Origin: Anaerolineae bacterium
GTDB taxonomy: Bacteria; Chloroflexota; Anaerolineae; Aggregatilineales; Phototrophicaceae
NCBI GenBank assembly: GCA_019912965.1
Contig: JAIOHM010000068.1
Location: 1-42,679, forward strand
DNA: 42,679 nt
Direction of reading: 5' to 3'
Part shown: positions 1 to 7,838 of the stretch, one piece after another
Layout of the letters: every line of letters starts with the position of its first letter
Numbering within the stretch: the stretch's first letter is position 1
Program-made: the position numbers and the translations under genes
The notes under the pieces: generated by a model
Databases searched by the model: none
What the model was told of the DNA's origin: nothing
The model's input: the letters and a program-made list of their open reading frames with translations, nothing else

Positions 1-70
1 CTTCGCCGCATTTTTCGCACATTACCAACTTATACGTGTCCGACAAATCCCCCTTTGCGCGCAAATCCAT
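1..70 (-). CDS. Possible 5' end of a gene running off the window
   Basis: The minus strand from base 70 opens with ATG and reads to the window edge without a stop, giving about 23 residues that end in the zinc-ribbon-like string MCEKCGE. The same frame is also open a little further upstream, and I see no convincing ribosome binding site. The protein cannot be identified from this fragment. A CxxC pair so near the edge may be chance, so this is only a candidate. Confidence 0.25.
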   Translation of the reverse strand, partial: MDLRAKGDLSDTYKLVMCEKCGE

Positions 71-110
71 TTTCGCAATCGCCGTAATCGCCGCAAACCT
101 GTCCCATATT

Positions 111-150
111 TTTCTGAAAACTGATAACTGGCAACTGGTAACTGACAATG
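111..150 (+). repeat. Heptad-repeat patch (AACTGGC-like units)
   Basis: Successive units AACTGAT, AACTGGC, AACTGGT and AACTGAC follow each other with an exact 7-bp step, preceded by TTTCTGAAAACTG. The order and sequence match the right arm of the foldback copy at 40479-40510, so this looks like a one-armed copy of the same element. Confidence 0.75.
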
Positions 151-225
151 ACATTTCCCCTCAGCGATTGTCATTGGCACGACATTTGCGACATAAAAGG
201 GATGTAAATGCATCTATATTGACTC

Positions 226-258
226 AAGGCTGATGGCTAAAGGCTAAAGGCTTCTTGG
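226..258 (+). repeat. Heptad-repeat patch (GGCTAAA-like units)
   Basis: The units GGCTGAT, GGCTAAA, GGCTAAA and GGCTTCT repeat with a 7-bp step. The unit sequence differs from the AACTGGC type, but the period and intergenic setting are the same, so I place it in the same loose class with less certainty. Confidence 0.55.
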
Positions 259-439
259 CGGCCAAACCCCTTTTCGCCACGCCGCCATCGCCGCCGCCGC
301 CGCCATCAACCCCGTCGTAGAGATTGTTCCCTTCTTGGCGCATCCACTTTTTCTGGGTCAGTTCAGCAGCGGGTTGCCCGAATTCCCCAAGCGCACTATG
401 CTCAAAGACATCGACAGCAGGTAGCCCATAGGGCACAAC

Positions 440-1558
440 ATGATGGTTGAGACGGTTATTAAAACGATCCGAAGGCGAACAGATGCGGCATTGATCGCGG
501 GCATAACCCTGATGCTGATTCTGGCGGCGGTCGAATTATTCTGGCCGGGGGTGCTGCCGGGTATTCTCGCACCGTTGGTAGCGGCGGGTCTGCTGGGGGC
601 GGGGCTGGCATTTCGTCGCCGGCTGCCGATGATGCATGTTGCGCCGTTCCAGATGGAAGCTGAACAGGTGATTGAGCAGTTGAGCCAATCGGCGGGAAAA
701 CTTTCCGAGTCGGTGCATTCGATCAACGATGTGACGGTTCAACAGGCGGCGGGGGCGCGGGAACAGGCGGATTTGATCGCCCGCACCAATACACTGCTGA
801 GTGATTTCGTTGATCTTTCGCTGCGGGTGCAGGAACAGACACGCGGCTTAAATCAGGCGGCGCGGCAGGCTTCGGAAAGTTCCGAAGGTGGGCAGGCAGC
901 GATCAAGCAGGCCATCGAAAGCATGACGCAAATCCGGGCGCAGGTTTCGGCCATCGCCGGGACGATTCTGGCACTGGCACAGTTCACCCAACGGATTGAC
1001 GACATCATCAGTTCGGTGAGCGAAATCGCTACCCAATCCAACCTGCTGGCGCTGAATGCCTCGATTGAAGCAGCTCGGGCGGGCGCAGGCGGACGGGGGT
1101 TCGCGGTGGTGGCGGAGGAAGTGCGGTCACTTTCGCGGCAGTCTACCCAATCGGCGCGGCAGGTGCGGGCGATTCTAGGCGAAATTCAATCGGCTATGAA
1201 GCAGGCCATCAAAGCGACTGAAGAAGGGTTGCAGACGGTGGATGCAGGCGTGGAACGGACGCAGCAGGCCGATAAAGCGATGGTGCAACTGGCGGAAAAT
1301 GTGGCCAGTTCACAAAAAGCGGTGACGCGGGTTTATGACATCATCCGGCAGCAGGTGGAAGGGTTGGAAGAAATCACCATCGGCATTGAACGGGTGGACA
1401 AAGTAACCGTGCGTAATCTTTCCAGTACGCGGGCGATGGAACTGGTATCGCGGGAACTGACACAGTTAGCGGCTGATTTGCAACTAACGGTGGAATTGGG
1501 GAATTCAGCGACCATAAACCAGTATGCTGGCAACAATGCCAAAGAACACGCCGGATAG
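440..1558 (+). CDS. Methyl-accepting chemotaxis protein without an external sensor domain
   Basis: The 372-residue product has a hydrophobic hairpin near residues 15-58 with almost no loop between its two membrane passes. A long helical cytoplasmic MCP signalling domain follows. The hairpin tip is clear near residues 195-235, with the strings [16 protein letters not shown] and [12 protein letters not shown], which is the CheA/CheW contact region of the family. There is no periplasmic ligand domain and no evident HAMP. It is therefore a transducer that must take its signal from its membrane helices or a partner. It stands alone on the plus strand, about 5.7 kb from the main chemosensory operon, and its 3' end overlaps the convergent TPR gene by 54 bases. 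The first of two adjacent ATG codons was taken as the start; the ribosome binding site is weak. The family call is secure, the signal unknown. Confidence 0.93.
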   Translation: MMVETVIKTIRRRTDAALIAGITLMLILAAVELFWPGVLPGILAPLVAAGLLGAGLAFRRRLPMMHVAPFQMEAEQVIEQLSQSAGKLSESVHSINDVTVQQAAGAREQADLIARTNTLLSDFVDLSLRVQEQTRGLNQAARQASESSEGGQAAIKQAIESMTQIRAQVSAIAGTILALAQFTQRIDDIISSVSEIATQSNLLALNASIEAARAGAGGRGFAVVAEEVRSLSRQSTQSARQVRAILGEIQSAMKQAIKATEEGLQTVDAGVERTQQADKAMVQLAENVASSQKAVTRVYDIIRQQVEGLEEITIGIERVDKVTVRNLSSTRAMELVSRELTQLAADLQLTVELGNSATINQYAGNNAKEHAG

Positions 1559-1942
1559 ACCGATGGCGACGCCCAGCAGTACAGCCCGCGCCAAAATGGT
1601 GCGGCGGCGGCGTACCTGACCACGCTGGCGTTTTTGCCGTTCGGCTTGTGCCTGTTCCTGCCGTTGAATCTGTGCTTCCAGCTTGTTCAACTGCCGGCGC
1701 GCCTGCACATTCATCGGGTTAATTTGGATGATGTTTTGCAGGCAGACCAGTTGATCGGTATCCCCTTCGACCACATCCAGCAAAGCTAACCAGACCTGCT
1801 CATTGTAGGGATTGATCTGTGCAGCTTCTTTCCACAGGTCATGGGCAACCGCCCGTTTGCCTGAGGCATAGGCAGTACGCCCAGCCTGCATTAAATCGCT
1901 AAAACGTTCGTTATCCGCCCCGGTTAGCTGCCCCGTTGACAC
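1505..1942 (-). CDS. TPR-like protein with C-terminal membrane anchor
   Basis: This small protein has a TPR-like helical module (residues about 15-85) with the pattern INPYNEQVW ... INPMNVQAR, then a charged Gln/Arg-rich helix and one C-terminal membrane helix (about 118-142). It is a paralogue of the N-terminal modules of the three genes upstream on the same strand. An ATG at 1993 would add 17 residues, but those residues are encoded by a heptad-repeat patch, and that ATG sits inside a perfect hairpin (1988-2008). The GTG at 1942 has GAGGG four bases upstream and gives a start that lines up with the paralogues, so I prefer it. The 3' end overlaps the convergent MCP gene. No enzymatic role is visible; a cytoplasmic scaffold tethered to the membrane is the likeliest role. 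Confidence 0.8.
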   Translation of the reverse strand: MSTGQLTGADNERFSDLMQAGRTAYASGKRAVAHDLWKEAAQINPYNEQVWLALLDVVEGDTDQLVCLQNIIQINPMNVQARRQLNKLEAQIQRQEQAQAERQKRQRGQVRRRRTILARAVLLGVAIGLSGVFFGIVASILVYGR

Positions 1943-1951
1943 AATTCCCTC

Positions 1952-1985
1952 GATAGTTGATGGTTGATGGTTTTTAGTTGTTGGC
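1952..1985 (-). repeat. Heptad-repeat patch in the leader of the TPR gene
   Basis: On the minus strand the units CCATCAA, CCATCAA and CTATCGA, preceded by CAACAACTAAAAA, step by 7 bp. The patch lies between the hairpin at 1988-2008 and the preferred GTG start, so it is leader sequence unless the upstream ATG is used. Confidence 0.65.
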
Positions 1986-1987
1986 AG

Positions 1988-2008
1988 GGGCATGATGGCA
2001 TCATGCCC
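1988..2008 (-). terminator. Perfect 9-bp hairpin between two TPR genes
   Basis: The arms GGGCATGAT (1988-1996) and ATCATGCCC (2000-2008) pair perfectly around a 3-base loop. It lies in the 71-base space downstream of the TPR/propeller gene ending at 2065. There is no clear U-run after it, so it may be a weak terminator, an attenuator or an RNA end-protecting hairpin. Confidence 0.45.
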
Positions 2009-2064
2009 TCGTTATGTAGATCATTTTAGCAGGCGCAGCAGTGCCGCGCCCTACAAATCATGCT

Positions 2065-3567
2065 TTACTGTGCCCAACCACCGGGGAAATCATCTTCCGG
2101 CGTGTTGGTCATCTGGTAGACCGAACCGTTGGTCTGGTCGAGAATGTAGATGTCATATGGGCCATTCCGGTTGCTGGCGAAGGCCAGGAAACGCCCATCC
2201 GGGCTGAGTACCGGGTAACGATCATCCGAGGCGTCCGAGACGATGACCAATGGTGTTGCATTCGGGTCGGGCGGCTGAATGAAGATGTTGTTGTTGCCTT
2301 CTTCGCGCACGGCATGAGCCGCATAGATAATCTGCGTACCATCCTGTGTCCAGCGCAGACTGGACTCCACATAGTTGGCGAAATTCTGGGTCACAGCGGT
2401 TTGCGTCAGGGTGGCAACATCAATCAACACGATGTCTGCCCCGGCCTGCACACCGCGCACATCATCGCGCACCGCAACAATCCGGCTGCAATCCGGGGAA
2501 ATGGCCGGATAGCTGTAGACGGCCTGGTCATTAGTGAGCCGGGTGAGCTGGTTGGTATCCAAATTCAGGGTGAACACCTGATAGGGTCTTATATTTTGCC
2601 CGCTGAAATCGACTTCACGATCTCCGGTGGGCAAAGCGACGAAAGCGATGATGTTCTGGGCGGCACAGTAAGATGGCGTTTGAGACTGAATCAGTGCCAT
2701 GCCCGTAGTGAGCACATTCGGATCGGTGGCATTGGCATTGGACTGTCCCAAGCCAAAATCGAAGGTTTCGGCGAAGTAGTTGGTATAGGCCACGCGCTGA
2801 CCGTCGGCGCTGAAAACCGGGTCGCGTCCGCGAATATCCGGCAGGGCGGCGATTTGGCCGTTATCCAGCGAATAGATCACGATGGGTAAATAGCCAACTT
2901 GTGACGTATCGCGTCCGCTGGCGGCCACAATCCGTCCGGTAATATCGGCGGGCAGCGGTGCCAGAGCGGCAGATTCCAAAGTTGGGGTAGCGGTTGGGGC
3001 TGCGGTAAATTCCGGTGGCAAGGTTGGTCGATCAGGCGTGTTGGTCGAGGTTGGTGTAGGCGAGGCCAGCGCGACCTGCGTGGCGACGGCATTTTCGGCC
3101 TCAACGGTTGACTGAACGGCCACAGCCGTGAAAGCGGATGCTGTATTGGTGGCGTCCCGAACCAGAGCGGCTTCCCGTGCATTATTCCCACTGACAATGA
3201 GTAACAGAGCAACTACCGCCAGCACGACAATGATCGCACCGCCGCCCGCAAAAAGGGTAAGCTGACGACGGCTGATGCCCGCGAATACTTCCTCATCGGA
3301 TTTATCTTTGGAGGCTTTGGCTTCCAACTGTGCCATCAGCTTTTGGGCGCGTTCGTTGTTGGGGTTGATGAACAGCACATTTCCCAGGCAGACACGGCGT
3401 TCTTCATCAGTCGGCACTACCGAAGCCAGCCAGTACCAGCCTTTTTCATTCTGGTCGTCCAGTTCGGTAACTTCTTCGAACAATTTGCGGGCTTCGGCCT
3501 TTTTGCCTTCGCGGGCGAGTTCGATGCCTTGCTTGAGGAGTTCCTGAATATTTTTCTCTTCGCTCAC
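2065..3567 (-). CDS. TPR - membrane helix - PD40 beta-propeller protein
   Basis: The 500-residue product starts with a TPR-like module (residues 5-82, ending INPNNERAQ). A basic juxtamembrane stretch and one membrane helix (about 104-126) follow, then a Thr/Pro-rich linker (about 165-195) and a TolB/PD40-type beta-propeller (about 216-500). The propeller repeats show the usual SPDGRFLAFASNRNG pattern. By the positive-inside rule the TPR should be cytoplasmic and the propeller outside. The start is GTG with AAGGA about a dozen bases upstream. It is preceded by a paralogue with the same layout only 17 bases away, so the two are probably co-transcribed. No enzymatic motif was seen; a membrane-spanning interaction or sensing protein is inferred. 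Confidence 0.88.
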   Translation of the reverse strand: MSEEKNIQELLKQGIELAREGKKAEARKLFEEVTELDDQNEKGWYWLASVVPTDEERRVCLGNVLFINPNNERAQKLMAQLEAKASKDKSDEEVFAGISRRQLTLFAGGGAIIVVLAVVALLLIVSGNNAREAALVRDATNTASAFTAVAVQSTVEAENAVATQVALASPTPTSTNTPDRPTLPPEFTAAPTATPTLESAALAPLPADITGRIVAASGRDTSQVGYLPIVIYSLDNGQIAALPDIRGRDPVFSADGQRVAYTNYFAETFDFGLGQSNANATDPNVLTTGMALIQSQTPSYCAAQNIIAFVALPTGDREVDFSGQNIRPYQVFTLNLDTNQLTRLTNDQAVYSYPAISPDCSRIVAVRDDVRGVQAGADIVLIDVATLTQTAVTQNFANYVESSLRWTQDGTQIIYAAHAVREEGNNNIFIQPPDPNATPLVIVSDASDDRYPVLSPDGRFLAFASNRNGPYDIYILDQTNGSVYQMTNTPEDDFPGGWAQ

Positions 3568-3584
3568 TGTATGCTTATCCTTGT

Positions 3585-5096
3585 TTAGCGGATGACGGCA
3601 GGCCGGAAGGTGAAAGACTGAATATCGCGTTCACCAGCCAAACGAGTGACCGTTTTGCCTTCCAGATCAACTTCATAAAGTGTAAAGGTGTCCCCGTCCC
3701 GGTTGGAAAGGAAGATCACCGATTGACCCGCAGGCGTGAAGGCCGGATGGCGATCTTCGGCGTCGCCATCATCAACCGTGAGGCGGGTCTGGCGCTGCCC
3801 ATCGGCATCCATGATGAAAATATCGCCGTCGCTGTTGCGGTCGCTGGCAAAAACCAGACGTGTGCCATCCGGCGACCACGCGGGCGAATAGCTGCTGTTG
3901 TTATCGTTGGTGAGTTGGTTAATGGTCAAGCCATCCGGGGTGATGGTAAAAATCTCCGTCAGGCCAGAACCGGGCGCATTGGCCTGCTCAGATGCATAGG
4001 CAATCACATCCCCGGCAGGCGACCAAACCGGGTCACGATCCATGAGATCGTTGACGGTTAGCGGCGTCAGGTTGTTGCCATCTTCGGTGATGTAAAACAA
4101 TTCTTCGTCGCCATCAATATTGCTGACGAAAACGAGTTGAATGCTATCCGGTGCCCAGGTGGGACTGTTCAGGATGCTGCCGCCCATCCGTGTTACCTGC
4201 CGCGCCGCGCCGGGATTGCTGACCGGGGCAACGAATAATTCCGGGGCGATCACTTCCGTCCCATCATCAGCGGCATAAGTAGTTACACGCACGAAGGCTA
4301 ATGTTTCACCGTTGGGTGCCAAAGCAACATCGGCAAAACCCGCGTCTGCCGGGCCGATTTCACTTTCGCCTGTGCCATCGCCGTTTGCCCGATATAAGGC
4401 AGGCTGCGCTGCACCGGTAAGGCCGCTGAAATACATGACGAAGGTAGATAGCGGGAAAGATGTAGCAGTGGGTGAGGCCGTTGGCAGCGCGGTTGGGGGT
4501 GATGTTGGCGTGAAGGTCGCTGGCAGAACGGGCAGATTGTTGGGGGTAACGATTATCCCAAAGAAGGGAGTAGCCGTGAAAGTGTCCGGGTCGATGGTTG
4601 GGGGCGGCGTATCGGTAAATAACAGATCATTCTGTAAGGCGATCTGCGTCGATTCGTTGGGAATGGCGGCCTGCTGGCTGCTGTTCACCACATTAAAAAT
4701 GATGGCAACCAGAACGAAAAGCCCAATCAATACCCCTACCACAATGATAACCACGCTATTGGTGTTGCCTCCCCCGGTGCTGAGATTCGCATTCCGGTTG
4801 AGCACGCCGGGACGGCGGGTCGTTCCAACACGCTCGGCAACAGTCGGCATGACCGCTGTGATCTGCTTGAGCGCTTCCTGGGCACGGGTGTTGCCGGGGT
4901 TGATACGCAGGGCTTCTTCCAGCGCGTTGCGGCGCTCGCCCAAATTGTCCAACGCGGAGGCCAGCCACATCCAGGCGACCTCGTTATTCGGCTCTTTATC
5001 AACTACCTGACGCAAGAGTTTGGCCGCATTGGCCTTCTCGCCACGCCGGGCAGCGTCGATGCCCTGTCTCAGTTTATCCGCTAGATTGCCAGCCAA
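3585..5096 (-). CDS. TPR - membrane helix - PD40 beta-propeller protein (paralogue)
   Basis: The 503-residue product has the same architecture as its downstream neighbour. A TPR-like module (residues 5-80, with INPGNTRAQEAL) is followed by a membrane helix (about 114-137), a Pro/Thr-rich linker (about 150-215) and a C-terminal PD40 propeller (about 225-500). The propeller has several blades of the form SPDGTRLVFASDRNSDGDI. The start codon is TTG with GGAG seven bases upstream; the nearby ATG is in another frame. The two propeller proteins share more in the TPR module and blade pattern than in the linker, which suggests an old tandem duplication. A cytoplasmic TPR and an external propeller are inferred from topology, with no catalytic residues recognised. 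Confidence 0.88.
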   Translation of the reverse strand: MAGNLADKLRQGIDAARRGEKANAAKLLRQVVDKEPNNEVAWMWLASALDNLGERRNALEEALRINPGNTRAQEALKQITAVMPTVAERVGTTRRPGVLNRNANLSTGGGNTNSVVIIVVGVLIGLFVLVAIIFNVVNSSQQAAIPNESTQIALQNDLLFTDTPPPTIDPDTFTATPFFGIIVTPNNLPVLPATFTPTSPPTALPTASPTATSFPLSTFVMYFSGLTGAAQPALYRANGDGTGESEIGPADAGFADVALAPNGETLAFVRVTTYAADDGTEVIAPELFVAPVSNPGAARQVTRMGGSILNSPTWAPDSIQLVFVSNIDGDEELFYITEDGNNLTPLTVNDLMDRDPVWSPAGDVIAYASEQANAPGSGLTEIFTITPDGLTINQLTNDNNSSYSPAWSPDGTRLVFASDRNSDGDIFIMDADGQRQTRLTVDDGDAEDRHPAFTPAGQSVIFLSNRDGDTFTLYEVDLEGKTVTRLAGERDIQSFTFRPAVIR

Positions 5097-5179
5097 AGCA
5101 TTACTCCGCTGTTGATGCGATTGCCGATTACGCTTTCATTCTATACCAAAAAACCACGTAAGGGATAATGTAGCAGGTA

Positions 5180-5563
5180 CTACCCGCCTGTCAGCACCAA
5201 TACCAGCACAATGACCACCGCCACAATGATGAGTACACCAGCGATGACGCCGAAGATCAGCAGGGTGCGATTTTCTTTGGCGCTGCGCTGGTAAGTGATT
5301 TTTTGCAGGGCATCGCGGGCGGCTTCGTTATCCGGGTTGAGCGAGATGACACGTTCCAGCCATTGTTTGCGTTCCGGGGGGGTTTCGGCAATTTTTGCCA
5401 TCCACATCATGGCGCGTTCATTTTTCCGATCCTGCGCCAGAACCTGTTCAAACGCCAGACGGGCAGCATCTTTGTTGCCCGCCTTTGCCGCACGGATGCC
5501 CATCTGCAAAAGTTCTTCACGGTTAGGGCTAAACCCACCGTCATTTTTAACGCCGAACGACAT
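5180..5563 (-). CDS. Short TPR-like protein with C-terminal membrane anchor
   Basis: This 127-residue protein has one TPR-like module (residues about 15-90, ending LNPDNEAARDAL) and a C-terminal membrane helix (about 100-124). It is the same module seen at the N-terminus of the two propeller proteins downstream, without linker or propeller. GAGG lies eight bases before the ATG. It appears to be the first of four paralogous anchor genes read in the same direction. The tail-anchor layout leaves the TPR in the cytoplasm. Its function is unknown; a scaffold role is inferred only from the TPR fold. Confidence 0.85.
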   Translation of the reverse strand: MSFGVKNDGGFSPNREELLQMGIRAAKAGNKDAARLAFEQVLAQDRKNERAMMWMAKIAETPPERKQWLERVISLNPDNEAARDALQKITYQRSAKENRTLLIFGVIAGVLIIVAVVIVLVLVLTGG

Positions 5564-5666
5564 GGCTATACCTCAGTTTAATTTCAGGGGATGCTGCACA
5601 TTTCTATTGTACACAAAAATTACGTAATGAGGTTGAAGATCACAAGGGTAAGGTGAATCAAAATGA

Positions 5667-5685
5667 GGCGAACAAGATGTCCGCC
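5667..5685 (-). terminator. Hairpin terminator after the thioredoxin-like gene
   Basis: On the minus strand an 8-bp stem (GGCGGACA / TGTTCGCC, one G-U pair) with a UCU loop follows 20 bases after the stop codon at 5706. The tail behind it, CATTTTGATT, is only modestly U-rich, so termination efficiency is uncertain. Confidence 0.5.
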
Positions 5686-5705
5686 CATACTAAAGTTCTA
5701 ACGCG

Positions 5706-6134
5706 CTATAGACCCGCCAGATAGTCGTTGAATACCTGCGTCATCGCTTCCTGATCAAGGTAGCCATACCATCGCTGGATGATATTCCCCTGAGCATCAA
5801 TGAGCGCATAAGTGGAACGCTGTACCATGTCGAACTGCTCGCGAATGGGCAGGGTTTCCGGTACATCAATATTCAAACCAACAAAATCGATCCGATCTCC
5901 GAACTGTGCTTGTAGCCCATCCACGATGGGCGCGTTACGTTGGCAGGTCGTTCACCAGTCGGCGTAGGAGTCAAGGAACTGCGGTTTGCCCGTGTTGGCA
6001 ACCAGCGAGAGGTCTTGCGGCGGGTACAGGCCACCTGTCGATTCGCCCGCTGGTGCTGTGGCTGATGGGGCGCAGGCGGCTAAGGCCAACAACCCCACCA
6101 GCGCAAGGAATACTGTTTTAAAGACAATCTTCAC
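5706..6134 (-). CDS. Thioredoxin-like lipoprotein, candidate selenoprotein (in-frame UGA)
   Basis: Read through the UGA at 5952-5954, the frame gives a 142-residue protein. It has a lipoprotein signal peptide (LALAAC, lipid Cys about residue 21), then a thioredoxin-like domain from about residue 48. The UGA is codon 61 and falls in ADW-U-TTC, exactly where the first Cys of the WCxxC active site belongs; the second Cys is residue 64. The thioredoxin fold continues after it with strands ending FVGLNID and STYALIDAQGNI. The usual cis-Pro seems replaced (RST). A perfect 7-bp hairpin with a GUG loop lies 27 bases after the UGA. The start is GTG with AGGTG six bases upstream. Other genes in this window end in TGA, so the codon is not generally reassigned. 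Selenocysteine is the best reading. The alternative is a pseudogene or sequencing error, since TGA is one base from TGC. Confidence 0.75.
5915..5931 (-). promoter_or_regulatory. Candidate bacterial SECIS hairpin
   Basis: On the minus strand GCCCATC and GATGGGC form a perfect 7-bp stem closing a GUG loop. The loop begins 27 bases after the in-frame UGA at 5954-5952, and its first base is G. Bacterial SECIS elements are known as stem-loops in the coding sequence just after the UGA, with G in the first loop positions and a spacing of roughly 16-37 bases. This hairpin fits each point. SelB binding is inferred, not shown. Confidence 0.6.
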
Positions 6135-6214
6135 GATTACACCTACCGATAGCTAACAACTAAAAATCTGATTGATCTTCCCGCTAAGCGTAACGTGAAA
6201 AGATTAACCAATGA

Positions 6215-7039
6215 TTACATCATGGCTTCGGTGTGTTCGCCTACATCCAATGGGTGTTCGAGCAATCCTTTGGTGAGCGACTCGACATACAGGCACATGC
6301 GCCAGTCGATGGCGACATCTGCCGCGCTGAGTTCGACATCGCTCATCTGTACACCTGTATTGCGGACAATCGCCAATGGGGTGGCTTCGTCACGTTCGCC
6401 CATGACCATCTGCGCGCAGACGCAAATGGAGTCGGCAATGCCGCGCTGGGTGACCTGCATGGGGTTGCCGAACAGATCATTCTTGCCGCGTTCGTCCTGA
6501 ATCGGTTTGAATCCCGCCGTCGCCAGTGCCACACCGGATGTGCCCAAACGCCCCGGCATCAACCAGCTATCGGTCAAAATTATGCCGAGCTTGACGCCCA
6601 AACGTTCACGCAATACCTGACGAATTTTGGCGGCAGATTCGTAGGGACGTTCTGGAAAGAGTACGGCGAAACCGTTGGGGATATTGGAACGATCCAAGCC
6701 CGCATTGGGGGAGAGAATGCCGTCTTTGTACGTCAGCAAAAAACCGGGAATACCGCCGAAAACATGGTCGGCTTCACCAATCACCAGTTGAGCGATTTTG
6801 GGGTTCATTTGGTAGCGTTCGGCAATGGCCTCGGCTTCCGATGTGACAACCACATCCGCCAGCGCGACGACACGGCCTTCGCTGATGGCGGTGTATTTGC
6901 TGGAAACAGCCAACACATCGCCGTCTTGCAGCGTTTCACCACTGGCGGCTACCGCTTCGATAATGGTGGTGTACAAGTCAAACGCGCCCTGCTGTACAGG
7001 GGCTTGAACGGGGAATACCATTAAGGGTTTTGAGGGCAT
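6215..7039 (-). CDS. cofE: Coenzyme F420-0:L-glutamate ligase (gamma-glutamyl ligase)
   Basis: CofE adds glutamate to coenzyme F420-0 using GTP, with gamma linkage. The 274-residue product carries the family pattern: GDVLAVSSKYTAISEGRVV near the N-terminus, then LSPNAGLDRSN, TDSWLMPGRLGTSGVALATAG, DERGKNDLFG and ADSICVCAQMVMGE. It is the stand-alone ligase without the FMN-reductase-like extension seen in actinobacterial FbiB. A TTG at 7063 would add eight residues, but the ATG at 7039 fits family N-termini better; neither start has a clear ribosome binding site. No other F420 gene is nearby, so the pathway must be completed elsewhere. Its presence supports an F420-using host, which fits Chloroflexota among others. 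Confidence 0.9.
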   Translation of the reverse strand: MPSKPLMVFPVQAPVQQGAFDLYTTIIEAVAASGETLQDGDVLAVSSKYTAISEGRVVALADVVVTSEAEAIAERYQMNPKIAQLVIGEADHVFGGIPGFLLTYKDGILSPNAGLDRSNIPNGFAVLFPERPYESAAKIRQVLRERLGVKLGIILTDSWLMPGRLGTSGVALATAGFKPIQDERGKNDLFGNPMQVTQRGIADSICVCAQMVMGERDEATPLAIVRNTGVQMSDVELSAADVAIDWRMCLYVESLTKGLLEHPLDVGEHTEAMM

Positions 7040-7229
7040 GTATTCGGTTACTCGTGTATCCAATTAGAAGATAATTCGATGCTACCATTCGGTTAAGCTG
7101 ATGACTAGAGGGTTTTATTGGATGAAAAGCAGTTAATGAAGTTGAGTGGAAGTCTAATGGTATTGGGTATGGTTACTCTAACCTAGTCACCCCATGCAGC
7201 CCGGTTATCCCTGTTGTATACTCAAATGA

Positions 7230-7249
7230 GTGTTAATAGGGTGTAACAC
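7230..7249 (+). promoter_or_regulatory. Inverted repeat presenting the cheW ribosome binding site
   Basis: GTGTTA (7230-7235) and TAACAC (7244-7249) form an inverted repeat whose 8-base loop is ATAGGGTG, the likely ribosome binding site of the cheW ATG at 7251. A possible -10 hexamer TATACT lies at 7217-7222, without a good -35. It could be an operator or an mRNA hairpin at the head of the chemosensory operon. Confidence 0.4.
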
Positions 7250-7250
7250 G

Positions 7251-7838
7251 ATGCCCACCAACAAACCGCAGCGCTCACTTGATTGGGAAGCCGTCTGGCA
7301 AAGCCTGAACTGGGACGACGAAACACGGCAGCAGCACGCGGAAAACGAACGCCTGCGTCAACGTGCCCGCCAGTATGCCGCGCCCGTTGCCCAGCTTGAG
7401 GCTATCCCCGAAGATGCCAAATCCTATCTGACATTTGATCTGGGTGCAGAACGCTATGCAGTTGAAGTCATGCTGGTACGGGGTGTGCGCGAAGGCTTAA
7501 AAGTTGTGCGCGTGCCGGGGACACCACCGTTTTATCGGGGTGTCATCAATGTACGCGGGCAGATCATCACCGTGCTGGATTTGAGGGTTTTCTTCGGATT
7601 AGATGCGACTGAAGAAGTGATTGTAGCCGACGAAGTGGTGCTGGTGAAAGCCGGAAATCTGCATCTGGCGCTGCTGGCACATCAAGTCCTGGGTGTAACC
7701 AGCCTTTCCCCTTCGGTTATTACCCCGGTTGAGCAACTCCCCTACGCGCAGGGTGTGACCAAAGATCGTCTCATTGTTTTGAATCTTCAACTGCTCTTTG
7801 AAAACGAGCGGCTAATTATTGGCGGAGGCGCAGGATGA
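7251..7838 (+). CDS. cheW: CheW-type chemotaxis adaptor
   Basis: CheW couples receptors to the CheA kinase beneath the inner membrane. The 195-residue product has a charged N-terminal extension of about 55 residues (LDWEAVWQSLNWDDE and an Arg/Gln-rich helix). The CheW domain follows from about residue 58, with YAVEVMLVRGV, PPFYRGVINVRGQIITVLDLR and the closing KDRLIVLNLQLLF. The ATG at 7251 has AGGGTG upstream; a GTG at 7230 in the same frame would place the start inside the inverted repeat and is less likely. It is the first gene of the operon and overlaps the next gene by four bases, which suggests translational coupling. Confidence 0.92.
   Translation: MPTNKPQRSLDWEAVWQSLNWDDETRQQHAENERLRQRARQYAAPVAQLEAIPEDAKSYLTFDLGAERYAVEVMLVRGVREGLKVVRVPGTPPFYRGVINVRGQIITVLDLRVFFGLDATEEVIVADEVVLVKAGNLHLALLAHQVLGVTSLSPSVITPVEQLPYAQGVTKDRLIVLNLQLLFENERLIIGGGAG

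Larger units (their letters stand above)
71..439. other. Non-coding stretch with two heptad-repeat patches
   Basis: No convincing gene was found here. The short frames present lack ribosome binding sites and recognisable protein features. The stretch holds two patches of a 7-bp-period repeat (111-150 and 226-258) and a GCC-rich trinucleotide run near 282-306. The string CTTCTTGGCG occurs twice (250-259 and 332-341). The promoter of the following MCP gene should lie here, but I cannot pick it out. Confidence 0.5.

Noticed and set aside
111..258. CRISPR array
   Set aside because: The repeats are 7 bp long, degenerate and without spacers; no cas genes are present.
224..436. Small minus-strand frame of 70 codons before the MCP
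   Set aside because: It has no ribosome binding site, a Gly run from the GCC repeat and no protein pattern.
2041..2889. Long plus-strand open frame of 282 codons
   Set aside because: It is antisense to the propeller domain gene and shows no domain pattern; codon bias of the real gene keeps the opposite frame open.
5952..5954. General reassignment of TGA as a sense codon
   Set aside because: Several intact genes in the window, such as those ending at 11632 and 14091, stop at TGA, so a code change is unlikely.
5706..6134. Reading the thioredoxin-like gene as two separate small genes or as a simple pseudogene
   Set aside because: Both parts are in the same frame and make one domain, and the only interruption is a TGA at the catalytic Cys followed by a SECIS-like hairpin. 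A pseudogene would not be expected to break exactly there, though this cannot be excluded.
6233..7024. Long plus-strand open frame of 263 codons
   Set aside because: It is the antisense shadow of cofE, whose motifs are clear on the minus strand.
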